Part shown: positions 14,960 through 23,300 of the stretch, piece after piece
Layout of the letters: every line of letters begins with the position of its first letter
Numbering within the stretch: position 1 is the stretch's first letter
Source of the DNA: Robinsoniella sp.
GTDB taxonomy: Bacteria; Bacillota; Clostridia; Lachnospirales; Lachnospiraceae
Assembly (NCBI GenBank): GCA_022788205.1
Contig: JALEVQ010000112.1
Coordinates: 1-40,805, forward strand
Length of the DNA stretch: 40,805 nt
Reading direction: 5' to 3'
Notes under the pieces: model-generated
What the model saw: the letters and a program-made list of their open reading frames with translations, nothing else
What the model was told of the DNA's origin: nothing
Databases searched by the model: none
Program-made: the position numbers and the translations under genes

Positions 14960-16777
14960 ATGATGAGATTGACAAAACTTCAAAATGTGATATTTCCAAC
15001 ACAGAAGCGTTTTATCCCCCACACAAAAATGTTTTATCGCGGAGAGGGCATGGAACAGAGCGCTGACAAAGAATATTGGGGAATTGCCGAATATCATACG
15101 ATAGATTTTGCGGCTTACTTCAATTCTTTCTCGATTAGAAAATGGATCAACTACACAAAGATTGACAATGTCAAGATTTGTCTGACGATGAAGGGAAATT
15201 TTAAGATCCGGATCAGTGGTTATTCTATGCACCGCAGACCACTCCAGGAAGAAGTACTGTCGGAGGAAAGTTTTTCTCTGTCTGAGAAAAAAGAACTTAT
15301 TTTGGAAGTCCCAAAGGTCAATGATCAGGTGACATTGATCGGATTTCAGATTGTCGCATATCAGGGTTGCTGTCTGTATGGAGGATACTACGCGACCGAG
15401 ATTGCGCAGGATCAGAAACGGGAAGTGCGTCTGTCTCTCGCCACGACGACCTTCAAGAAGGAAGATTTTATTCTGCCAAACATTCAGCTCTTGAAAGAGG
15501 AAATTTTGAATTCGGATGAGGAGATCGCAGAGCACTTTTATGTCCATGTGATTGACAATGGGCGGACATTAAATAAAGAGGAGTTAGAGTGCGACCATCT
15601 GTGGGTTCACCCGAACCCAAACACGGGAGGTTCGGGCGGATTTGCGCGCGGAATGATCGAATCTTACAGCCAGCCAAATCCAGCGACACATGTGCTTTTG
15701 ATGGATGATGATGTGATCATTCTCCCGGAGAGTTTGAAGAGAACGTACATGCTTTTGACATTATTAAAAGAGGAATACCAGAATCATTTTATCAGCGGTG
15801 CGATGCTGTATTATGAACACATGAATGAGCAGCATGAGGATATCGGATATGTGCATGATGACGGTTCCTATGGACCTCTCAAGCATCGGCTTGATATGGA
15901 ACGCCTTGAATCGGTGGTGCGCAACGAGGAAGCATGGCCAAAGAGAAAGTATCAATATGCCGGATGGTGGTATTGCTGCATTCCGATGAGCGTGATAGGA
16001 GAAAATAATCTGCCTCTGCCTCTGTTTGTCAGAGGAGATGATGTGGAATATAGTCTGAGAAATCAGGCAAAATTCATCACGATGAATAGTATCTGTGTAT
16101 GGCATATGGGATTCGTGCTGAAATTTAACGCGGCGATGGAATTGTATCAGGTGCACAGAAACAGTCTCGCCATCCAATCGATCAGCGGTATCTGCCCGGA
16201 GATCAACTTCGGCGAGCGCATGAGAAAGTTCACACGAGTCGAACTTTTGCGGTTCAATTACAACAGTGCCGAGCTTCTGATGGATGCCATTGACGATTAT
16301 CTGAAAGGACCGGAGTTTTTCAAAAAACCGGATGGCGAGCGCATCATGAAGGAGAAAGGTGCAAAGAATGAAAAGTTAGAACCGCTCTCGAAGTTCAAAC
16401 AGATTCCGGTTGATCTGGATACGGTGTACGGTGACGAACCGCGCGGAGCAATGGAAAAATTCATCTACCGTTTGACTTTCAATGGTCTTTTCTGCCCGGA
16501 TTTTCTGCTGAAAAAGGAGCCGGCAGTCATCGCCTATGACTGGTTTTACTCACCGCACAGACAGTATCTGCGCAAACAGTTGCTCGCAGTCAATCCGCAC
16601 ATGCAGACAGGTGCGATCAGAACTTTAGATAAAAAGAGAGGAAGAAAGCTGCTACAGCGGTATCGCAAAACATTCCAGGAGTTTGAAAAACAGCAGCAGA
16701 CAGTCAGAGAAAAATATCAGGCGGAGAAAGAGTATCTGACATCATATGAATTCTGGAAAAAATATTTGGGACTTTGA
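14960..16777 (+). CDS. GlfT2-like galactofuranosyltransferase (GT2), copy 2
   Basis: A 605-residue paralogue of the gene just upstream, with the same domain order. It has an N-terminal beta-rich domain, NTGGSGGFARG, metal-site DDD at 249-251, RGDDVEYSL and His382 in VWHMGF. It differs in that ENK after the histidine is replaced by VLK. The two have clearly diverged, so this is an old duplication. As in mycobacteria, where GlfT1 and GlfT2 act in sequence, one copy may start and the other extend a galactofuran; this division of labour is inference. AAAGGAAAAG precedes the ATG, and the spacing from the previous gene is 18 bp. Confidence 0.85.
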   Translation: MMRLTKLQNVIFPTQKRFIPHTKMFYRGEGMEQSADKEYWGIAEYHTIDFAAYFNSFSIRKWINYTKIDNVKICLTMKGNFKIRISGYSMHRRPLQEEVLSEESFSLSEKKELILEVPKVNDQVTLIGFQIVAYQGCCLYGGYYATEIAQDQKREVRLSLATTTFKKEDFILPNIQLLKEEILNSDEEIAEHFYVHVIDNGRTLNKEELECDHLWVHPNPNTGGSGGFARGMIESYSQPNPATHVLLMDDDVIILPESLKRTYMLLTLLKEEYQNHFISGAMLYYEHMNEQHEDIGYVHDDGSYGPLKHRLDMERLESVVRNEEAWPKRKYQYAGWWYCCIPMSVIGENNLPLPLFVRGDDVEYSLRNQAKFITMNSICVWHMGFVLKFNAAMELYQVHRNSLAIQSISGICPEINFGERMRKFTRVELLRFNYNSAELLMDAIDDYLKGPEFFKKPDGERIMKEKGAKNEKLEPLSKFKQIPVDLDTVYGDEPRGAMEKFIYRLTFNGLFCPDFLLKKEPAVIAYDWFYSPHRQYLRKQLLAVNPHMQTGAIRTLDKKRGRKLLQRYRKTFQEFEKQQQTVREKYQAEKEYLTSYEFWKKYLGL

Positions 16778-16798
16778 TTGATATAGAGAGGAAATGCC

Positions 16799-19132
16799 AT
16801 GAAGAATATCAGGCAGTTAAAGCAAGAAAGATGCACCGGGTGTGCAGGATGCCTTGGCATCTGCCCGGAGAAAGCGATTGTGATGAAATCCGATGGTATC
16901 GGATTTTATTATCCAGATGTCAATGAAAATCTATGTACAGAGTGTGGAAAATGTGTGCAGGTATGTCCAATGCTTCATAAACCGGAAAGAAAAGCTTCAC
17001 CGGCACATCTCTATGCCGCATATGCGCACAGAGAGACGAGAATAGACAGTGCATCAGGCGGAGTGTTTCCGCTTCTTGCAAAAAAAATCATCCAAGATGG
17101 AGGGGTAGTCTGTGGATGTGGCTGGAACGGGCGCTTTGAGGCACAGCATCAGATCATCGAGAAAGAGGAAGAGATCCCAAGACTACAAGGAGCTTTCTAT
17201 GTGCAGAGTGATACAAAAAATATCTATGAAAAGATAAAAAAACTGTTAAGAGAAAAAAGAAAAGTATTATTCTGCGGAACACCGTGTCAGACGGCAGCAC
17301 TTTTGCAGTCTGTGGGAGACAAAGAAAATCTGATTACAGTGGATTTTGACTGTATGGGTGTCGGCTCTCCGAAGATTTTTGAAAAGTATAAAAAAGAAGT
17401 GCTGAAGGGAAAAGCGGTCAAGGCGATCTCTTTTCGAAATAAGAGAGTGTCAGGATGGTTTTCTGCGATGGCGGTCGAGTTTGAAGATGGCAGTGTATAT
17501 CGCAGGACAAAAGACAGCGATGTTTTGTTGAAATCCTATTTTGAAAAATTAAATATCAGAGAGAGCTGTGAGAATTGTGTGTACCGCGGGTGGGAGCGCC
17601 ATTCAGATTTGACACTGGCAGATTTCTGGGGGATCGAACGGTATGACAGAGAACTTTCCCGCTCACCTGGAGTGTCCGCTGTCTTTGTCAATTCAGACAA
17701 AGGGGAAAAGATTTTTGCATCGATCAAAGAGGAGTTGGAGTGTGTAGGAGAAGTGCCGTTATCTTATGCGGAAAAAGAGACAACACTGTTATCAGGGGAA
17801 TTCCAGAAAAATCCTCAGAGAGAGCGTTTCTATGAACTGATCTCGAAAACCTCTCTTCAGAAAGCATACACCTACACGACAGAAAACCGATATGATGTCG
17901 GGATTATGGGAGTATGGTTCGGATGTAATTATGGGAGCCTCATGACGTATTATTCGCTGTATCGCCTGATTCAGTCTTTCGGGTTGTCGGTGCTTATGAT
18001 CGATAAGCCGAAGGTGATGGAAAATGACCCGGAGCTGATGGACAACCATGCGCGAAGATTTTCCTTTTCCCATTATCGTGATATTGCCCCATCGATGCCG
18101 ATCCCGGAACTTGGCGTGTTCAATGACAAATGTGACGCCTTTGTCATCGGCTCAGATCAGGTTTGGAACTATGGGATTTCCTCACATTTTGGAAGAAGTT
18201 TCTTCTTTGATTTTGTGGACGAGGACAAGAAAAAGATTGCGTATGCCGCTTCCTTTGGACACGAACAGTTTATGGCGCCTGTGGCTGAGGTCGGGACGAC
18301 AAAAGGACTTTTGGAGCGGTTTGATGCGATTTCTCTGCGTGAGACAGATGGCGTCCGAATTGTCAATGAGACGTTTGGTCTCGAGGCGGTGCGCGTGCTC
18401 GATCCAGTCTTTGCCGTTCACCCGAAGATTTTTGATGAGATCGCATCGGAATCGAAGTGTGAAGAGAAAGAACCGTATCTGGTGACGTACATTTTAGACC
18501 CAACCCCGGAGAAGAGGGAAGCAATCCTGTATGCATCCAGAAAACTGAATAAGAAAGTCATCAACATGCTTGACGGGGTTCCGTGGGAGTTTGAGAGAAA
18601 CCGGGAAAAGCTGGGACTCGACAATGTGGTGGAAGGACTTGAGGTGCAGGATTGGATTTATTATCTGAAACACAGCAGTTTTGTGATAACAGATTCGTGC
18701 CACGGCGCAAGCTTTGCGATTTTGTTCGAGCGAGATTTTGTCTGTTTTGGAAATCCGGCGAGAGGAATGTCGCGTTTTCGCTCGCTCTTGGATCTCTTTC
18801 GGATGCAGGACCGCATGTTGCTGAATCCGGCGGAACTGATGGAGCGAGAAGAATTGCTTGCACCGATGGATTACTCCGCAAGCAGAGAAATTTTGAATAC
18901 AGAGCGCAAAAGAAGCAGAAAATGGCTGCATGATGCGCTGTTTTCGCCGAAATCCATCGACTATATGACGGTGTACGAAAAGCTTGACAGCAGAGTGAGT
19001 CCGAAACCAGATCACACATATCATGCGCCGGTTCCAGAGAAAGAGGAAGAACAGGAGAAGGCAAGGCGATCTGATCGGCCCGCAGTGAGGGCTCTGAAGA
19101 AAATAAAAAGAAAAATTGTTGGAATCAAATAG
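16799..19132 (+). CDS. Fusion of ferredoxin/FrhB-like domain and polysaccharide pyruvyl transferase
   Basis: A 777-residue fusion. Residues 1-60 hold two 4Fe-4S motifs (Cys12, 15, 18, 22 and Cys46, 49, 52, 56). An F420 hydrogenase/dehydrogenase beta-subunit (FrhB-like) domain runs to ~345, with a CGTPCQ motif, a paired Cys segment ESCENC and LTLADFWG. A polysaccharide pyruvyl transferase domain runs from ~363 to ~725, with VIGSDQVWNYG, LDPVF, LDPTPEKRE and His635 in TDSCHGASF. The first half is a redox module; the second should ketalise a sugar with pyruvate from phosphoenolpyruvate. Such modules occur in gut Firmicutes glycan loci, but what the redox half does is not established. A basic tail of ~25 residues may bind the membrane. 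glf starts 9 bp later. Confidence 0.87.
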   Translation: MKNIRQLKQERCTGCAGCLGICPEKAIVMKSDGIGFYYPDVNENLCTECGKCVQVCPMLHKPERKASPAHLYAAYAHRETRIDSASGGVFPLLAKKIIQDGGVVCGCGWNGRFEAQHQIIEKEEEIPRLQGAFYVQSDTKNIYEKIKKLLREKRKVLFCGTPCQTAALLQSVGDKENLITVDFDCMGVGSPKIFEKYKKEVLKGKAVKAISFRNKRVSGWFSAMAVEFEDGSVYRRTKDSDVLLKSYFEKLNIRESCENCVYRGWERHSDLTLADFWGIERYDRELSRSPGVSAVFVNSDKGEKIFASIKEELECVGEVPLSYAEKETTLLSGEFQKNPQRERFYELISKTSLQKAYTYTTENRYDVGIMGVWFGCNYGSLMTYYSLYRLIQSFGLSVLMIDKPKVMENDPELMDNHARRFSFSHYRDIAPSMPIPELGVFNDKCDAFVIGSDQVWNYGISSHFGRSFFFDFVDEDKKKIAYAASFGHEQFMAPVAEVGTTKGLLERFDAISLRETDGVRIVNETFGLEAVRVLDPVFAVHPKIFDEIASESKCEEKEPYLVTYILDPTPEKREAILYASRKLNKKVINMLDGVPWEFERNREKLGLDNVVEGLEVQDWIYYLKHSSFVITDSCHGASFAILFERDFVCFGNPARGMSRFRSLLDLFRMQDRMLLNPAELMEREELLAPMDYSASREILNTERKRSRKWLHDALFSPKSIDYMTVYEKLDSRVSPKPDHTYHAPVPEKEEEQEKARRSDRPAVRALKKIKRKIVGIK

Positions 19133-19141
19133 GAGGTTTTT

Positions 19142-20239
19142 ATGAAGTACGATTATCTGATTGTCGGAGCGGGATTGTTTGGCTCCGTGTTTGCATATGA
19201 AGCGAAAAAAAAGGGAAAGACTTGTCTGGTGATTGACAGAAGAGATCACATTGGAGGAAATGTGTACTGTGAAAACAGAAATGGCATTAACGTCCACAAA
19301 TATGGAGCCCATATTTTTCACACGAGCAACAAAGAAGTCTGGGAGTATGTAAATCAGTTCTCAGAGTTTAACAATTATGTCAATTCTCCGGTTGCCGTCT
19401 ACAAAGATGAGTTGTACAATCTGCCGTTCAACATGAATACGTTCAGCAAGCTGTGGGGAATCCGCACGCCGCAGGAGGCAAAGGATAAAATTGCAGAGCA
19501 GATCGCGCAGCTGAATATCACAGAACCGAAAAACCTGGAGGAGCAGGCACTGTCTCTGGTGGGCAGAGATGTCTATGAGAAGCTGATCAAGGGCTATACG
19601 GAAAAACAGTGGGGAAGACCGTGCTCCGAGCTTCCGTCTTTTATCATCAAGCGTCTTCCGCTTCGCTTTATCTATGACAATAATTATTTCAATGACCGCT
19701 ATCAGGGTATCCCGATGGGAGGATATACAAAGATTGTGGAAAAAATGCTCGATGGTGTGGATGTAAAGCTGAACACAGATTATTTTGATTTTATAGAGAA
19801 AAATGGAGATGTGGCAGAAAAAACGATCTTCACAGGAATGATCGATGAATTTTATCACTATCAGCTGGGAACCCTTCAGTATCGCACCGTGCGCTTTGAG
19901 ACAGAAGAACTTGAGTGTGAGAATTATCAGGGAAATGCGGTGGTCAATTATACAGACCGCGAAGTGCCGTACACACGCATCATTGAACATAAACATTTTG
20001 AATTCGGAAAACAAAAGACAACCATCATCTCAAGAGAATACTCTTCGGAGTGGAAACCTGGCATTGAGCCTTACTATCCGATCAACGATGAGAAGAACAA
20101 CACGCTGTTTGCAAAATACCGTGAGCTTGCCGACAAGGAGACGAAAGTCATCTTTGGAGGAAGACTCGGAAACTACAAGTACTATGACATGGACAAGGTG
20201 ATTGAGGCGGCACTGGAGCTTGTCAAAAAGGAATTATAG
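19142..20239 (+). CDS. glf: UDP-galactopyranose mutase
   Basis: A 365-residue FAD enzyme, the usual length for the family. The dinucleotide-binding GAGLFGS is at 9-15, followed by VIDRRDHIGGN, and later motifs include NVHKYGAHIFH, KQWGRP and GRLGNYKYYDMD. These are hallmarks of Glf, which converts UDP-galactopyranose to UDP-galactofuranose in the cytosol using reduced FAD. AGGAGG lies just before the ATG and overlaps the previous stop codon. It supplies donor for the two GlfT2-like enzymes at 13115 and 14960. This makes galactofuranose a well-supported component of the glycan made by this half of the locus. Confidence 0.96.
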   Translation: MKYDYLIVGAGLFGSVFAYEAKKKGKTCLVIDRRDHIGGNVYCENRNGINVHKYGAHIFHTSNKEVWEYVNQFSEFNNYVNSPVAVYKDELYNLPFNMNTFSKLWGIRTPQEAKDKIAEQIAQLNITEPKNLEEQALSLVGRDVYEKLIKGYTEKQWGRPCSELPSFIIKRLPLRFIYDNNYFNDRYQGIPMGGYTKIVEKMLDGVDVKLNTDYFDFIEKNGDVAEKTIFTGMIDEFYHYQLGTLQYRTVRFETEELECENYQGNAVVNYTDREVPYTRIIEHKHFEFGKQKTTIISREYSSEWKPGIEPYYPINDEKNNTLFAKYRELADKETKVIFGGRLGNYKYYDMDKVIEAALELVKKEL

Positions 20240-20301
20240 CAGACTGTAAGCACGGAAAATACAGGAAAGGGCAATAAAAGCAGGAATAGAAAGGAATAGA
20301 T

Positions 20302-23300
20302 ATGAGTAAATTTATCACTCCCCAGGATACCGAAAAAGAAAAATTTGATGTGGCGATCTATGGTGTGTGGAAGGGGCAGAATTATGGCGGAATTGCCACC
20401 TATTATGCGCTGTACCGCTGTATTACGGCTATGGGGCTTTCTGCATTGATGATTGAGCCGAAGATGGGTGAGAAAAAGGCTGGAGATGCGCAGCCGACCC
20501 ATTCTGAGATCTTCGCTGCGCACCATTATGAGGCGATCACAAAAGATTTTTCTTCCTATAATCTGGAGAAACTAAATGAATGCTGTGATACGTTTGTGAT
20601 GGGCTGTGATCAGATTTGGAATTATGAGGTGAGCAGAGCATTCGGCAAGAGTTTCTATCTTGACTTTGTGGATGATGACAAAAAAAAGATTTCGTACTCT
20701 TCTTCATTTGGACATCCGATCTCATTTACACCGGCAAAAAATGTGCAGGAAGTAGAAGAGCTGTTTCACAGATTTGATTTCATCTCTGTCCGCGAGGAGG
20801 GCGCTGTGTCAGTGCTCAAGAATGAGTTTGGAGTGGAAGCAACGCGTGTTTTGGACCCTGTCTTTTTGGCGGATCCGAAGATCTTTGATGAGGTCGCACA
20901 AGAGTCTTCCAGGAGAGAGGAGATGCCATATCTTGCCTCCTATATCTTAGACCCGACACCGGAAATCCGCGAGGCACTTCAGTATGCGGCAAAAAAATTG
21001 AATCTGAAATTGGTCAATATGCTGGACGGAGACCGCTCAAAGTTTGAAGCGAACAAAAAGGCATTAAATTTAGAGAATATTCCAGAGGATCTTCAGACAG
21101 AAGACTGGCTCTACTATCTGAGACACAGTCAATTCGTCATCACAGATTCATGCCACGGCGCAAGCTTTGCACTTGTCTTTCAGAAACCGTTTATCTGTAT
21201 CGGAAATAAAAAACGTGGTCTGGACCGATTTAAGAATCTGATGGGACTGTTTGGAACAGAGGATCGCTATGTGCTGGATCCGAAAAAGATCATGGAAGAT
21301 GCACATCTTCTGGAACCGATGGACTATGGAAAGATTCAGAAAATCATGGAAGCAGAGAAAAAACGCTCTGGAGAGTGGCTGAGACATGCACTGTTTGCGA
21401 AAAAAGAGCGAGAGATTCCGATTGGTGTGACGCCCCAGAAACAGAGAAAAGGATATACACTCACGGCGGAAAAAAAAGGGATCGCACTCACAGATGCGAT
21501 CAAGACAAGAATCGCGCAGCAGTGGATTGCGGACGGCGGAATCGTGTATCTGCCAACCTTCGCAGACGACTGGAGTGTGCAGATCGCAAGAGTAGAGTCA
21601 GACAGTGAACTGGAAAAGAGTGCCCATGTGCCGTCTTTTCTTGCCGAGGAGAAATTTGATGGAGAAGAAATCAGGAAAACCCTGGAAGAGAAGAAGAGGG
21701 TATTATTTATCGCTGATCCGTATCATGTGAGAGCACTGTTCGACTGTCTGGGAAAAACGTATGACAATCTGTCTGTCGTGACAATACTGGACAAAAAAAA
21801 CAGACTGCCGGGCATCTGGAAAACTTATCTGAGAGAAGTGCATGGAAAGCGGGAGATCACACAGATTTCCTTTGCGGAAGATCTTTTTGGGGCAGAGCGT
21901 GCAGGAAAAGATGAGGATCAAAACGTGATTTCTGTCACATATACAGATGGAAAGCGTTATGAGAAAAAGAGAAAAGACGATCTGTTTTTCCAGATTTTTG
22001 ATTCTGCGCTTGCCTTTGATTCCTGTACAGATTATAAGGTCAAAAAAGAGTATCTCAGATCAGCAGGGCTGATCTTACCTGGTGCGACACTGCCAGGACA
22101 AAATTGGGTTTTGGCAGACAAGACGGCGGATTGGATGCTCGATGTGTGTGCAGAGATCGCATCTATGGAAGAGACAGAGCTCTTGAAACTTCAGGATGCG
22201 GTCTGCAAAAAGATGGCAGATGGATGCAAGCCGAAGGCAGACTGCGATCATCTGGCAAATCTGATGGAGAAAAAGACGCTCAAGACGGCTTTTCACCTCG
22301 CACTGGAAGGGAAGTATGATGTTGGACTGTACGGACCGTGGATGAGCAACAATTACGGAAGTATTCTGACATACTATGCTCTTTGCCGGACCGTGGAGTC
22401 GATGGGATACGATGTCCTGATGATTGAGCGCGGAAAAGAGCGCTATGTGCAGAGGGAAGATGCCTACGGGACATCGAGAAGATTCGCATATCAAAATTAT
22501 AGGGCAATCAGCCCATTCTATGATTATGTGAACCAGAGCAAGTTAAATGACCACTGTGACACGTTCTTGCTGGGATCGAATCAGGTGTGGAATTATGGCG
22601 TGGCAAAGCGATATGGCTTTGGATTTTACTTCGATTTTGTCAGGGAAGAGAAGAAGAAGATTGCATACGCAGCTTCGTTTGCCCATCCAAAATCACACAC
22701 GCCTCCTTCTGAGTATGCACATGTGATCAAACTGATGAAGCAGTTTGATGAGATCTCTGTGCGCGAGCAAGGAAGTGCTGAGGTCTTAAAGAGAGAATTT
22801 AACATAGATGGACCTGTGGTCTTAGACCCTGTCTTTCTTGCAGACCCTGCGATCTACGAAGAGCAGATTCAAAAAGTAGACAAGACGTGTGATGAGAAAT
22901 TTTTGGTTTCTTATGTGCTTGACCCGACGCCAGAGTTGAGAGATGCACTGCTGGAAATCTCACGCAAAACGGGATGGAAGATAGTTCTGCTGTCTGACGG
23001 GAATAATAATGGCTGGAAAAAGACAGAAGAAGTAATCGGCGGGGATGTAGGCACGATTGTGAAAGACGCTACGGTGGAAGAGTGGCTGTATTACATGAAG
23101 AACTGTGAGTTTGTCGTGACCGATTCCTGTCAAGGAACGAATTTTTCGCTTCTGTTCCACAAACCGATGATTGTGATCGGAAATGAAAAAAAGGGAATTG
23201 TGCGTTTTGGGCAGTTGGTGAATCTGTTTGGACTGGAAAAGCGCTATGTGAAAAGTCCAGGAGACATTCTCGGAAATGATGACCTCCTGAAACCGATGGA

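Noticed and set aside
14702-15547. 281-codon minus-strand frame at the junction of the two GlfT2-like genes
   Set aside because: A shadow of coding sequence with lysine-rich codons read in reverse; no promoter or ribosome site.
18494-19321. 275-codon minus-strand frame across a gene junction
   Set aside because: It overlaps the pyruvyl-transferase fusion and glf, both well supported, and its translation shows no recognisable family.
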